This document shows, in pieces, positions 1 through 13,226 of a DNA stretch of 64,000 bases. Below the pieces are notes generated by a model. That model was not told the origin of the DNA, did not search any database, and worked only from the letters and a program-made list of their open reading frames with translations. The stretch is taken from contig OX439040.1 in NCBI GenBank assembly GCA_949317995.1, positions 52,217,186-52,281,185 of the forward strand. Direction: 5' to 3'. The position numbers were made by a program, and so were the translations under genes. The stretch's first letter is position 1. Each line of letters starts with the position of its first letter. This DNA comes from Acholoe squamosa. Lineage: Eukaryota; Annelida; Polychaeta; Phyllodocida; Polynoidae.

Positions 1-526
1 CTAAACTGCATTTCTTCACTACTGCTATATTGCACACATGCTTAAAGGGTAAAAGTATCAAACTGGTATAATAAGAATATCTGGACGTGTCATTACTTGG
101 AAGTGATTAGATCAGTACAACATTACTTTTCTTGAATATCAGATATCCCCAAAGACGGGAAAACAAGTTTTAGTCACTAGTAATGACCCTGCATTGAACT
201 CCTTAGATATGCCTCTTTTGGAGCATCTGCTACCGTGCTATCAGCAACCAATGAAATTCAAGTCAAGTATGTCTGAATTGGTGCAAGTGGTTGCCTCGGC
301 TAGCATGAATAGAGTAATAGAATTTATAAAGTGGTGTCTGATGGCAGGGAGAGCCGTGCACAAGTTGTACAGTTTAGGCTGTATACTATATAGGCCTACT
401 GTAGAGGGGCAGAGCTCCTTCACAAGGGCAGTCTTACCTATCGAAAATTGGATTCACAGTATCTACAAGTCAGATCACTTTTCCACTCAGATAGGCCGGA
501 AGCGCGAGTGGTATCTAATCCCTGTA
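1..526. other. no recognisable gene
   Basis: A 131-codon open frame starts at 194 but its translation shows no domain, signal peptide or repeat that I recognise, and it runs into the inverted repeat that begins at 527. I treat it as a chance ORF. Nothing else is seen here. Confidence 0.6.
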
Positions 527-656
527 AGGGGTGCATCCACTGCGACGGATGGACCATCCATCTCCCTTCATCCATATTTTTCTCCATAGAAATCAATGAT
601 AAATGATACAGATGAAACCCACGGATGGTCCATCCGTCGGCAGTGGACGCACCCCT
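527..656. repeat. inverted repeat (hairpin), ~36-bp arms
   Basis: The arms lie at about 527-562 and 621-656 and are nearly complementary. The outer part reads GGGGTGCATCCACTG on the left; the right arm ends in its complement with one mismatch. The inner part of each arm holds its own small palindrome, GGATGGACCATCC. The loop is about 58 bases and AT-rich. It looks like a MITE or foldback remnant; no target-site duplication is clear. Confidence 0.75.
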
Positions 657-1726
657 GTAGCTAAATCTTCTCCTACTTCATGCAGTGAGGGCAGAGGGAA
701 AGGACTGTATATAAGGGGTAGGGAGTTCTGTGGTGGTTAATGTGAGGAAGGGGTTTGCTTTATTTCCTCACAGAGCAAAAATCATAGTTGGATTAACTGT
801 AAATCTGAGGAGATTAAATCTCTAATGAACTGCCTAGTCTCTTGCTATCTCATAAGTAGAGGGACGATTGGCAGAGGGAATCTCAATAATAGTGTTGAGC
901 ACAACTAGGGGGTCAGGCCCTACGGCTTGGGTCAACTCTTACCAGTTGATCTTAGGACTTTGGCCATGGTGACCAAATACCTGGCTTATGATTACTGGGT
1001 GATCGTACTACCTGCTGGCTTAAGGTGGATGGCGGGGATAGATTAAAAGTGGATGGATTTCCTCCATATTCTCAACAGTATCAAAGTGATAGGTACTATG
1101 CATATATGCAATAAAAATGTGAGGGTCTCATGCATATTTCTGAGATACAGAACCTTTAATATAATATAGGATTATACAGTAATTTGTCACATTGATCCTA
1201 GTGCGGAGAAGACAGGAACAAGATAGCCACTTGGGCCTGCACGAATACGCCGTCCTAATTATGAATAACTTTTAACCAAATTAAACAAATACAAACAAAA
1301 GAAAAAGAAAGTTTTAAACACAGAACTGACTGAACTGAACTGATTCTGTACTGGGGTGCTGACTGAATGACTGTGGTGCCTGCCAGAGCAGGTGAGTGAG
1401 AGTGTAGGTGACAGGTTGAACTGTGTCACCCCTGAGTGTATAAATAATTATTAATGTACAGGTGGCTGGCCTCCAGGACCAATAGCTCAAACTGTGAGTA
1501 TGACAAACTGTTCGATACCATTATGCCCCATATTCCTAACCAAAATTGGACACATTTTTTCATAACCTCCTCACCACTTAGATTATAAGCATATCTTTGT
1601 AATGAATGAAATATTAACATATGGTCCCAGGCATATTTCTACTGTTGGGCTTCAAGAATATCGAACATCAGCTCCAAACATATATGCTGAAGGGGTAGCT
1701 AAGTATATACTCCCCTAGAACCACTA
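657..1726. other. no gene seen
   Basis: AT-rich sequence with short low-complexity tracts, for example an ACTGAACTGA-like run near 1324-1342. No coding frame or repeat family was recognised. Confidence 0.5.
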
Positions 1727-1797
1727 GATTCCATGGTGAAGTGGTAACACGTTAGACTCTGTATCAAAAGATCCTGGGTTCAATTCCAGGTGAGGGC
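1727..1797 (+). tRNA. tRNA-Gln(CTG)-like sequence, probably a pseudogene or SINE head
   Basis: The layout matches a tRNA: a D-arm/A-box region TGGTGAAGTGG, an anticodon region whose seven-base loop CTCTGTA places CTG (Gln) at the anticodon, and a good B box GGTTCAATTCC at 1777-1787 with a pairing T stem (CCTGG/CCAGG). The start GATTCCATGGT resembles eukaryotic tRNA-Gln. The acceptor stem pairs poorly (about five of seven positions, including wobbles), and the anticodon stem has one mismatch. I therefore infer a decayed tRNA or the head of a tRNA-derived SINE, not a working gene. A covariance-model scan would settle it. Confidence 0.55.
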
Positions 1798-2377
1798 AAC
1801 TTTAGAAAATGTTTTTTTAAAGATTTTTAGTTTGTAAAGGGTTTTCTAGCTACCGAGATGCGTTTTTCAATGTTTCCTGCAACATTTTTCCATCATTCAG
1901 AAAGAAAATTTGTCAATGTTTATGACAAGTAAAATTCAGTAAAGAATGCCAAGGCAGGGTTGATCCATCAATCTACTTAGCAGTAGTCAAACAGAGTAGC
2001 CACTGAATCTGCTGGTTCTCGGGGCCCATATATAAGACTCTTTTGTAAATTCCATATCCATGCAAACCTGCCCAGAAACTTGCGCAGTAGACCAGTTTTC
2101 AAAGGCCGCCATCCACCTTAATAGCCTCCACAACAGTGACTGAATAAGGGGACCCAGGTATGACCTCTGTGAATAAATAGTGGGTAGTCCTAGCTGCTGC
2201 TATGTGCAGTCCCTCATTCAAAACTACTTAATATGTGTTCTCTGCAGACATGTGCCCTATCAAAAAATTAGCATCACTGTGAGTCATAATGTGTGAATCT
2301 GAATACTCATACTTATGCTGCATAGAGGAAAATTTGTCACCACTGATTACCCACCCATATTGACACATTCACCATGA
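1798..2377. other. no gene seen
   Basis: AT-rich sequence between the tRNA-like sequence and the LINE fragment. If the tRNA-like sequence is a SINE head, its body would lie here, but I see no known SINE core or tail. Confidence 0.45.
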
Positions 2378-2980
2378 TGCTGTTATCTAGGGATTCGCAT
2401 GGGTGAAACTCTAACCATGGCAGAGGCCATTAAGGACCTTATTAGGAAAGTGAATCATAGGTTATTCATATTTGCTAAGATGAGGCAAAATCTCAGCAGA
2501 GAAGATGCCATCTTGGTGTACAAAACCACAATTCTAAGTCTGTTTGATTATGCCAGTTTCCTTCATCGAGGAGCAAATCAAGACCTGCTGGCTAAACTGC
2601 AGAGGTTGCAAAATCGTGGGCTAAGAATCTGCTTGAGTTGTTCTGTCCATGATATGAGTATCGATCAATTACATGAACAATGTGGTGTACCCTACCTGGA
2701 GAGAAGAAGAGATGAGATGCATCTCTCAATAATGTACAAGTGTTCTGCAACTGGCAAACACTTACACAATCCTGAAAATACAGAAAGGGTCACTCGCAGT
2801 TCCCAAAAGGTAAACTTCAATTTGAAAAGGCATAAAAGGAACTTTTACAAAAGATCACCACTATATAGAGGAGTCAAGCTTTGGGATAACCTAGATGAAT
2901 GATACCAAAAAAGTCAGACAAAACAGCAGTTCAAATGCCGTATTTCACGGATAAACGATCTGCACAAAGAAAATGAATGA
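2378..2980 (+). pseudogene. LINE reverse transcriptase, C-terminal part, broken
   Basis: The frame opens after a TGA at 2375-2377 and gives YLGIRMGETLTM followed by a helical stretch, then YKTTILSLFDYASFLHRG and LQRLQNRGLRICL. These are the signature blocks that follow the palm/thumb of many LINE reverse transcriptases: the YLGI strand, then the 'LQR.QN...R' segment. The catalytic palm with its YxDD motif lies upstream and is absent. The frame has a TGA at 2900-2902 and then continues in the same frame with matching sequence (KSQTKQQFKCRI) to a final TGA at 2978-2980, so it carries at least one nonsense mutation. There is no upstream ATG of its own; the ATG at 2399 is internal. It is a dead fragment, not a host gene. 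Confidence in the RT identity is high, in the clade low. Confidence 0.85.
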
Positions 2981-3652
2981 CCTACTGATGCAGAAATTAC
3001 AGAAATCCATAGGAGCCATCAGGACTCAATATTACTTGAGGACTAAAAATTAAACTTTTCTGTACTACATACCACATGTCACTGCTATTAGTTTATGTTC
3101 TAGTCCATTAATTGGATGGACCCAGTCATTCAAGGACAGGTTCTAAATGTCTCAACTCTGTGGTCCCTTGCAGTTCCAAAATGTTTTGACTCAATATCAA
3201 GTTCTGTTAGTATTGGAATCTATGTACTTTTGTATTTTTGTGTAAGTCATCAAATGGCAGTCAATCAAGCAGATGCTTTTTGTGTGATCCAAAGGGTCTT
3301 AGAGGCCACAATCTTGTATATAATGTATATATTTTATTGTACTTCGTTCATTTTTTCTATGTGCTTTTCAGAAATCACATCTCATTCACATAAGGATTGA
3401 GTAAATAACTATCAAAAGGATGACAAAATAATCTCATTGTTCATTGTAAATATCATCTTTCTCCTAAGTGACCCTGATTGTGTGATTTAGGACTTTCATA
3501 CCAGGCAGCATATTGTCTTTTTTTCTTTCTTTTTTCCTTATCATAAGATGGCACTTGATTTACTTTTACAAACACACAGTTGACTGACATTTATTATCAC
3601 TACGACATGTAGTGGATCGGTCAATAAAGATTATTATATAAAAAGAAATGCA
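2378..3652 (+). mobile_element. 5'-truncated non-LTR retrotransposon (LINE) with 3' region
   Basis: The coding end of a LINE reverse transcriptase (2378-2980) is followed by about 670 bases of AT-rich 3' sequence with AATAAA near 3625. The 5' part of the element is missing, as is usual for LINEs that abort reverse transcription. Directly behind the end lie two exact 29-bp tandem units (3653-3710). The clade is uncertain; CR1/L2- or jockey-type is my guess from the protein. Confidence 0.7.
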
Positions 3653-3710
3653 TGATTTATGAGATAAATGGATATTACTCTTGATTTATGAGATAAATGG
3701 ATATTACTCT
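3653..3710. repeat. 29-bp direct tandem repeat, two exact copies
   Basis: The units at 3653-3681 and 3682-3710 are identical and start TGATTTATGAG. They sit at the apparent 3' end of the LINE and may be its terminal tandem tail or a local slippage product. Confidence 0.85.
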
Positions 3711-3971
3711 TTTCAGCCATGGGCAAATCAGGCCTGCAGCTTCAGAAATCTACAGGCCCAAGAATTAATTATATGTTTCTTTATCTACTTCAATGGGCCA
3801 CCTGGGCCCACAATAACATACTTATGCAGAAATTGGCGGGCTTGCACCCAAGAGCCCTCCCCCGCTTTAGCACCTATCCTGCCATAGATTACTAGGCCTT
3901 TTGCTCACCAATCTCAGCCCATTACAGAGCCTAGCCCCATATGGACACTTTATAACAGCCTTGAAGCATGT

Positions 3972-4442
3972 TGTCAGTGATTTTGTCAGTGCCTTTGAAG
4001 GTACTGACGACACAATTAGTGGCAAGAATTAGTGGCAAGAATCAGGCCAGTGACGATGGTGGGAAGATCATGTGACCATTCCTCCTGTTTGTATATATAA
4101 AAAAAAATAAACCGACGGCTAACTGACGGCCATCAGTCACTAACGGATGGCCTAGGGACAGTATCCTTAGGGTCCCCGACTCTTGTCCTATAGATATTGA
4201 AGGTTGTTATCTCCTTTTGTAGCTCAACCCAAATCTTTTGAATTCTATTATCACTGCACACCATCGAATGATGGGTGGCCAATGGGTGGCCGATGGTCAG
4301 GCCGTCATCACTGTATGTGACGTCATGACCTCATGATCTATTTCTCCCATATATATGTGGTCATGTGACACCCCCACCATTATCACTGGCCTGCTGCATG
4401 CCGTCAGTGCGTCGTCACTTGCCTCAAAGGCACTGATAATGC
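3972..4442. repeat. foldback repeat, ~110-bp arms
   Basis: The left arm (about 3972-4097) and right arm (about 4327-4442) are inverted copies at roughly 75-80 percent by eye. Landmarks are GTGCCTTTGAAGG against CTCAAAGGCAC, CAGGCCAGTGA against TCACTGGCCTG, and TCATGTGACCA against TGGTCATGTGACA. The middle holds further GGTGGCC/GGCCGTC-type short inverted repeats. No coding capacity is seen. This is an old non-autonomous foldback or MITE. Confidence 0.65.
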
Positions 4443-7429
4443 ACTAACCAGCAGGATTAATGCCACTGATGAGTGTTCATAGGGCTGCAGCCTAAGGAAA
4501 AAGGCTTAAACCTGTGTAGAAAGAACTAGAACCTCGATGGGTGTTACCCTTATTGCCAGATGGCAAGATTTCAAAGGTGAACAAAAAAAACTAGTCATTT
4601 AACGTCTCGTAGCAAATGGCTTCATTTCAAAATCAAGGGTGATAACAGAAAAAGCACATGCTTTTTTCTAAGAATGTCACCAGGACTGTTTATCTGCCAA
4701 GCAATTGGGTAAGTGAGTAAAAAAGATCTTCTATCTGGTGTTATTGTGATTGAACGATAAGGCAATAGGGCGAAGCTGATGTTATGTGATCAATCAAGAT
4801 AATCCAGCTTTACACAATCACCACTAGGAAGCAGTGCATGTATCCATGTTAAGCGCAATGTGGGAATTTGCGCAGTTTATGAATACTATATATAGGAGAG
4901 ATAACTATTCTCACAGAACAAGGTGATTTAAAGAGAACTATTTACAAATCATGTTCTGTTTTATTGTTTACCCCACCCTCAAAGGGTAATGGCTCCTACA
5001 GGGTAAGTTCAATGCATCATATATCCAATTGTAGGTGTAATTAAATGGTGATTTTAATTATATAATGGAATCTTAAAGGTGTTCGACTTTAGGCATCTGT
5101 GCGACTCAGGGTGCAGTTACCCTAGTTCAGTATGGTTATGAGCAAATTGGAGCAGGGCGCAATGAGAGTTTCCTACTCATTTTTGTTGATATAAGCATAA
5201 TTTATTGATATTTCTTCTGCTCCTCGCTGATGTTTATATCTTTTTTTCTTTCTTTTCGTCATTTTGTTTTGTTGACATATTACACGAGATACACAAGTCA
5301 ACCTGCTTTTATGATTATCGAGCCTTAACATTGTAGATCTAAAGAGACTTTCTATTATATTAAGGACTTTAAATAAGCCACAATGGATGGCTCGTCACAA
5401 TTGAGTCTAAAATTAATTACTTTTTTAACGTAACCCATAGTTGAATATTATGTATATCCACCTTTGAATCGTGAACTTAAATGGAAACTTTACGATCTAT
5501 AGCCGTGCTCATTTGTTAATCAAAGAGCCCCACTTAGGGCTCACTGTTACGAAAACCACCTATTCGGTATTCCTCTCTGTTAAAAGTGAAGTTTTGCTCT
5601 TTTCGTGCTAAACAATTTAACGTTTGAATACTAAACCTATGTCTAAGCACCTACTCAGAAAAAAATGACAAAATGTTGAGAAGGTATTGATCAGTGTATC
5701 CAAGAAAATTATGTCCAAGTAACTTCGAGGATACATTCCCCTGTGTGTTATAGCAGAACCTTGAATGTTGACATTTATATTAGCCTTATTGTAATAAAAC
5801 AAGCGTCAGAACAGTTCAGGTTATCCCAGGCTGGATCATTTTCAACGTCAGCATTTTACATCTCCATCCACTGTTATATATCTGTTCATCGGAGTATCAG
5901 TTACAAATATGACCCCTGGAGGTGTTGTCTCATATGACTAGGAGACTGAGGAGAACTATGTCTAGGGATTGCCTGAGGAAAGGAATGTAATATCAGGTGC
6001 CAAATGAGGGAAGGCGTACAACCACTATCTGTATAAACGACCGCTATCTGTAGTACTACACATAGAGGCTGACCATCCAACCACTATAGAGTATATAAAC
6101 TCTATCTGTAGTATCCATCTAACCACTAACTGTGTAAATTCACGCCATCTGTAGAGACGTCTTCATCAACTTGTTAAGGCACAGGGGCAGTGTTGATACA
6201 CTTGATCATATAAGGAATAATCCCATGTGTCTTAGATACTGAGAGAAGCTTTTTGAATTTGATACAGATTGTGTTATTGTTACACAGATATCCTTTGGGT
6301 GTCAACATCTTACTATCAAAGAACTACAAAAAGTGGCTCTTTACGTAGATAGTGGTTGAACACCAGGCATATATTGAAACAGATCTTGTATGAACATGAA
6401 TGTGAGTCTGCTGAATCTGGTATAGAAAGGAACGGGGGAGGAGATGGATAGTGCAATGTTCTCTTCAATATCCTCCCCCTCACTATCAACTTTGACACGT
6501 TATATAAAGTTGAGCTTCGGTCACCAACAGTCTAGAGGCAAGACCATGTATACATACCTTGTTGATTGCCTTGATCAGCGATTCGAGTTTTTTCCCACAC
6601 GAATGCATGGCTGGAGTAAAGTGTAATTTGGTGTATTTATTTATGGAGTTTTACATAGACTTTTAGCTTATAGCTTCCTTACAATCTCAGGGTACGACGA
6701 ATAAACGAATAAACCATATATATATGGGCCAGATTTTTCCAGGGACGTACAATGGCCCTGAGGAGTCATGAATAATGATACTCTGAATAATATTTAATAA
6801 CTTTGTAACATTGAAAGATCAATATATTGGCTTCAGGGAACAAATAGTTGTACACAGTCATCCCTACCGGTTTGATTGTTATAGCTATGTGACAGCAACT
6901 CCGCATTTTTCATGTCCATTCGACAGTTTTAATCAGTTTACATACACCCCAGAAACTCTGTATTTCATTTAACACCTAATATGGTATGCAAGTTTAATAA
7001 TGTCAACGATGGCCATCAAAGAACGTTTTGAGGTATAAGCTGATGAACGTTAGTCATGTATTATCTCAAATAACTCTCTAGCTCTCTACAAAATGGTCAA
7101 ATTCTCATTAAAATCAAACTACAATAACTTCAGCAGGACTACATTAGGAAAAACCAATAATTGTGGTCCCATGAAACACCAACTTGGCACACCACTAGCT
7201 TAAAATGACCCTTAAGTCAGGTTTTAACTGTTGGATGGACATGCTTTAGCTCATTAGGGTGTGTGTATAAGATACTTATGGGGAGAACCCTAGTACCAAT
7301 CTAAAATTTTCCAAGGGATGACTTCACTTTATTTGAAACATAAAGATGCAATGAAATGCATACATTTAAGATTTAGAAAAAACTGTGCTGGATATAGACA
7401 TGTTTACACTGTCAGCCTAAAGGTCATGT
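4443..7429. other. no gene seen
   Basis: About 3 kb of AT-rich DNA. ORFs here are 60-68 codons and look like chance. A loose short repeat, CTATCTGTA with ACCACTA neighbours, recurs four or five times between 6020 and 6155. A segment at 4741-4840 is weakly similar to 16568-16670. Confidence 0.5.
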
Positions 7430-8512
7430 CCCATGTAGCAAGCCCAGTTGGGGCCAAAGTGGGCAGAATTCAGGACATGGGCTTAGTTTGGTCTGATGAT
7501 GGGTTTCCAGTCTGTGCCACAGGGGCAGCCATAAATTGGCAAACTGACTTGAACCTGTTGGACTCCCAATGGGTTTTGTTCTCAGCAGATGGTGTGGGCC
7601 ACATTGGGCTCTCTGATTTGGGCACAGATCAGTTTTGAAATGGGCAACCACATTGGGCACAGGTTGGTTTGAAAATGGGCATCCCAAAATGGGTGAAGAT
7701 CAATTTCAAGACAAGTTACCCAATCTGGGCTGAGAGCAGGTTTTGATAGGAAAAAACTCACCTTCAGCTTTTGTGATTTGACACCAGATGGCCAATCTAA
7801 CTTACATACACTTTTATTACCCATACAGAATTGATTCTCTCAAATATTGAACAAATGAAGTATGATACTAAATTAGACAGTGTGTAACAATGTTAAGACG
7901 TTATCATAGTTTGGAAATCCTTAGATATTCTCTTTAAAGAATATACAGATCAATGTCATCCTAGCAGTTATAAAGTGGCTACACCATCCCTATTGCAGTG
8001 AATGTGGTATAAGGGTCAAACATGCTAACTACATGCACTACTCATGAGCTTAAAAGCTCTGATCTATGCTCCTTCATGGTGCATGGCACTAAAGAGGGCC
8101 AGAATGCCACTAGACTCAATGTGACTTTTCTTGGTCTATTGAGTGCAAATTGATGTATATATTATACTGATGTAAACATCTTTGCAATGGAATAGATAAG
8201 TATCAATGGGTAATGGTATACTTGTTAAGGGGGGGGGAGTTGTATTCAATAATTCAATAAAATCCCATGAATTTCCATTTAAAAATATGGCCAAATCGGT
8301 CAGCCCAGTTTGGGCCACATCAGAAACCCCTGTTGAAACCAATCTGAGCCTAAACTCATTATCCCACTTTGAAACTGATCTGTGTCCAAATTGGTTAGCC
8401 CAGTGTGGCCCAGACACTTGCTGAGGACAAAACCCATTGGGTGCCCATTGGACAGCCCCGTTTAGCCCACATTTGGCACCCGCTGTAAGCCACCCTGGGG
8501 CCACACATGTTT
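7430..8512. repeat. foldback element with TGGGC-rich arms
   Basis: The left arm (about 7430-7745) is matched in inverted orientation by 8280-8512. Shared landmarks are CCAATGGGTTTTGT, GGGCCACATTGGGCT and GGCACAGATCAGTTT on the left and their complements on the right. Arms are about 70-80 percent alike and the spacer is about 540 bases. The arms are themselves built of degenerate short units containing TGGGC. The ORFs that cross the arms (for example 7424-7687 minus, 8136-8504 minus) are by-products of this repeat. Confidence 0.7.
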
Positions 8513-11157
8513 TGCTACCTGGGGTACCTATACTTTCTTTAGTGGGATTGTGGACATTTCACAGCATTCCTCTTGAATGCTAGTACAGAGAGTCGAATAC
8601 ATTGATTGAGTTAGAAATCTAGTCATATGGATCTAATAATATTTGAGCAATCTTGTATTTCTGGTCAAGCCTAATGCAGCACTTTTCTTTCACCTTATGC
8701 CACTGTTTTTCAGAAGCACAAAGCCATTATATGAACATAATGGGTAGGCCCATCCATTTAGGTTCTTGTTGTGGACGTGGGCTCTGATGCATACTGCTTA
8801 GATTGCTACATGTGATTCCCATAGTAGGCCTTATACACTTCATTGGCATTGTTATTGCTTCTTAGAATTGACGATGAAAGATTAAGCATGGAGGAAGGTC
8901 CGTACAACAACAGTTTGTAGGTTGATGTCACACCTGTTGCATCAATCATGTCGACCATGGGCCAGAGATTGCACTTTGAAAGCAGTATCAGCTCCTCATA
9001 AAGTTTGTCGAATATATATAATCTGGGCAACAACTGCAGTGATCCGGTGGATCCCTTTTAGTCACTTTTGGCCTGAATTTGCAAGGCGTGCATCGGGATC
9101 TGTCACCATCATGCATTAATTGTGCATGGGCCAGGTATAGTTGAAGAGTTCTACTCTTTTCAGCGGGGGTCATTCGGCACCATCAGTAAGAAATGAAAAA
9201 AAACATTGGCAATATATTGATATAAGATAGTCTGTGATGTGCATTTGATCGAAAGATTGGAGTATCTTACGTTGAATTGCCGATGGAATGTAAGGTCATG
9301 GAGATATTACCCCAATAGGTCATGTACGGGAGTGTCCTGCAAAAAGTGTGACATGCTAGTGAGGCTGTTCCTGCTACTAAAATACACCAAGGTCACCTTA
9401 CAGCCTATATGACAGGGATATGGGGTGAGTGCAGATAATAGCATTGATTCCTGATAAATTATATGGGAGAGCTGCTTTGATAAGTTTCAATGCCACTTAT
9501 CTTGGCATAGATACCAGCCACTGACAGTGGGGAGGAGGCACTCATCCTTTCAACAATCTCAGTATGGATTCTGCACAGCAAATGGTTTCACACCATCAAC
9601 ACCCCTTGGTAATGCATATCACCCATACATCGACAGGTGGCAGCATTGATAGTGCGCTTTAGTGCCACTGTCATATAACAAGGAGAATTCAATGGGAACA
9701 TAGAACTAGAGATCTGATGGGGGCTTTAGATATTAATGGTTGTCAACGTGCCATTGCAGGCTTATATGGGCATCAGCTCTCTAGAAATGTACTGGATCGG
9801 GCTTTGAAGTAAAATTCCACATTTTTGAAGATGTGCACTTACAATTTCGGACAAAATGATGTGCCTACCCACATCAAGTTGATTCGGCAAAAGAAGCATA
9901 TGGCATAGTAACATGCTGTTTGTATGCACAGGCGGAGTCAACCTCAGCCTAGTGGTACCATCAAAACCTGAGGTACTTGATGAATGCGTGCAATTCCGAT
10001 TTACAATAGATGTGTCAATTTAGGGCTATGGGTGTTGCACAGGCATGACAAATAACAATATCTCACTCTAGATTATGCACGAATTTAATTCGATGAATAA
10101 TTTCAAAAGCTTGTATGCACTCCCTGTGGTAGAATACATAGGCTTAGCCTTGGAATCTTCTACTTTACTAAGGTCTATGACTTCAATTGACATTAAGTTA
10201 GATGCGCATGTCTAGTAGGCTGTTGCGTAGAGTGTGAGACAACCTTCTCAGACAAGGAGAAATTGGGTAAATATGAAGATATACCCTCTGGATCGTTCCT
10301 GAACAGTAATGATTGATACCTACAAAACTTTGGGGCTCTTATTCCTCAAACGGATCTTTACACGGGTTTCTGTTTAAGGTTTAGAGCATCTTATCTCATT
10401 CAAATGTTGTTTTTTTTTTCTCTCAAACACGTATTCCCCAAATGCCCTTTGAGGTAGCTGTATAGAAATTGCAAGGGAACGGTACACTAAATACATCGGA
10501 GTGAGAAGCCAATATCATACGGCTTCTGAGTTAAAGGCACGTTGATATTTTAGGAAAGTAGGCCTTTGACATTTCTACAGGACATTTGAGGCATAAGTGC
10601 ATTCAAAAGATAAAGTGTCTGTGCGTCAGTGCCATATTAGGGATAGAATCCTGTAGTTGGTCTTTACTCTCAAACGGGTTTCTGTTTGAGCCGTCTGGGG
10701 CATAAAAGCCACACATGGACCATCTGCTGGATACAGTTGACCTTATCGTAGTGGCCCATACACATAGACATGCCTTCTTACAAAGGTTTATGATTGTGTT
10801 ATGTGACATTTTTTAATGTATTTTCTATGCACACCTTCAGGTCGAGGTGAACCTTTCCCCTGAGTTGCTCTCACTCTGTGACCTTAGAGTGTACCCATTG
10901 ACCCCCCCCCCTCCGCACACCGTCTGCTTCTCACCACACGTGGCATGCATGTAACTGCACCTGGCTCTGTATCATGAGTTTGATGCAACTTTTAGGGCAA
11001 AGGGGGTCCAGAGGGTGGCAGACCTAAACTTGGATTATGGTTAAATCCTTTTGTATAGGGAAACTACAGGTATGGGTGTATAACACTGCATGCTTGATTC
11101 TTCTTAAATATGAGCTTGGTTACCATGGCAACCATGCAAACCTAGTATGTAAAGACT
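8513..11157. other. no gene seen
   Basis: About 2.6 kb without a convincing frame, known repeat or RNA. Longest ORFs are 65-75 codons with no recognisable motif. A C-rich run lies near 10900. Confidence 0.5.
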
Positions 11158-13226
11158 TGTCCTGTTCCCAACCACTTTTTCTTTATGCCAAGAGGAATGA
11201 TATTTTTTCCCTCACACAAAATTTCTTTATGCTAAATTGAGCCAATGGATGCATATTTTGAAAAAGTTATAGCAATTCCCCTTATCTCTGTGAAGATTAA
11301 GGGCCCTGAGTCCCCCAATATTCATTTTTGGCTATTTTTTTAAAGAAAATATTTCCAAACTTTTCCACTTTGTTGCAGTTGATCAGATGGGTATGGCATG
11401 CTATTTTCAGTTTATATATAACACAAATCAGTCCCCTTCAAGATCTATTTAGAATCTTGGACAAATTCAGAAATCTATTTGCTTGATATTAGGAACGCTG
11501 ATTGATATGTGGTTGGGAACAGGACAAAAAGTGGTTGGGAACAGGACAAAAATGGAAAACACCCAAAATCTGAGGTCTAATCAATTATGTTGAGATGTTT
11601 CTTTGCTAACAGATGGTGGAAGGTGGGGTAGAATGAGCTGAGGGATTATAAGAGAGTTTCAAGAGTGGTAGCATTGTAAAGTGTGACATTAGGAAGTGGT
11701 TGGGAACGGGACAACAAGTGGTTGGGAACAGGACATAATCATTAAAGTGACCAGGATATTATTCATTGTAATAGGATAATTCTATGTAATGAGTTGGTGG
11801 GAGGGCAGGAGCAAGGGACTGGGATGCTTTTGCATGAGTTTCATGAGTGGTATCACTTAATGATGCCTTATTGGAAAATAAGTAGTAGGGAAGGCGACAT
11901 CAAGTGGTTAGGAACAGGACCTAATCAGTATTGTGTCAAGGATATTATTCATCATCATAAGAACATTTTGCGAAATGAGTGGATTGGAGCACATAGGGGA
12001 GGGAATATGTACTTTTGAGTGGGTTCCGGAAGTAATAGAACTAAATAACATTGCATTGGAAAAAAGTGGTTGGGAAGGGGACAATAAGTGGTTGGGAACA
12101 AGACAACAAGTGGTTGGGAACAGGACATAGTTATTACTACAACGGCCTATTGTTCAACATGATATAAGTTTATGCAGTGATAGGGTGGGAGGAGAGAGAG
12201 GAGGTAGCATGTGCTTTTGAGTGGGTTTCAGAGTTGTACACCTGAATAATGTTGCATTGAAAAATATGTGGTTGGCAACAGGGCATCAAGTGGTTGGGAA
12301 TGGGACAAAGTGGTTGGGAACAGGACAATAATTACTGTGACCAGCATATATTATTCATCATATTGAGATAATTCCATGTGATGGGTAGAAGAAGAAGTGA
12401 ATAGGTTTTTTTTGAGTGGGTTCCATGAGTGTTAAAACTGAATAATATCTCAAACAAACAAGTGGTTGGGAACAAGACATATCTGTACCACTACCAAAAC
12501 CTGTCTTAGAATGGCGTAATACATTTATAGTGTCAGGGCAACCCCCTACTATGTTCCACTTTTAAACAGGATGTCTATGGGCTAGTATGATCCATATAAT
12601 GAAAAAAAATTAAATATGAAAATTATGCCAGCGATGGGTTGTTTTATTTTTAGTGGTTGGGAACAGGACGTGAGCACCCTGGTAAGTTTGGTAGCCCTTG
12701 AGAAAGGATAAGCAGTCAGACAGATGTGAGAAGGATGTAGTCCCCCTGACAGAAACACATGAATTCACACAGAGTATTACTTCTGTAGCTCTAGATGTCT
12801 CGTTATAGAAGATACAGGGGGAATTATTCAATCTTTAAGGTTTTTCTGAAAGGTGGTTGGGAACAGGACATTACAATTTTCACACACCAAGCTGTACCCT
12901 GTTAACCAGACAGCTTATAACAGTGTGCCTATGTGTGAAAATATTTGCCAGAGGGAAAGACAAAAAAATTAACACAAAATAACCCACATATATTGAATGT
13001 TTTCTTGTTTTCTATGCCATAGAAAATGACAAAAAGATGAAAAACGTGAATTTTGGGACATGTTTCACTCCAACTTGACAAAAGTAAACCTTAATAGTAG
13101 GTTAATCTATACATTTGGTCAAAGTGTACACCTAGCCTGAGCCCATGAGCCAAAAAAAAATCTAAAATATACCAGTAGGTTATACACTGGTGTGGACCAA
13201 ATATGAAAGTGGTTGGGAACGGGACA
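11158..13226. repeat. degenerate ~195-bp satellite with a conserved 18-bp box
   Basis: An 18-bp box, GTGGTTGGGAACAGGACA, occurs 15 times on the plus strand: at 11509, 11531, 11696, 11718, 11904, 12066, 12088, 12110, 12268, 12290, 12310, 12462, 12653, 12853 and 13209. One inverted copy lies at 11158-11175. Most copies match at 16-18 positions. The boxes fall in clusters of one to three, 20-22 bp apart inside a cluster. Clusters are 162-208 bp apart, with one double step. Between the boxes, sequence such as GATATTATTCAT and TTTTGAGTGGGTT recurs but is far less conserved. So this is an old tandem satellite in which the box has been kept or re-spread. Confidence 0.85.

Noticed and set aside
194-589. 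131-codon frame near the left edge
   Set aside because: No recognisable motif, and it runs into an inverted repeat; no splice or promoter context was seen.
7318-8504. Overlapping ORFs of 72-122 codons on both strands
   Set aside because: They translate the TGGGC-rich foldback arms in both orientations and have no protein-like features.
11794-12130. Two overlapping frames of 65-74 codons in the box satellite
   Set aside because: They lie entirely inside repeat units and change frame between units.
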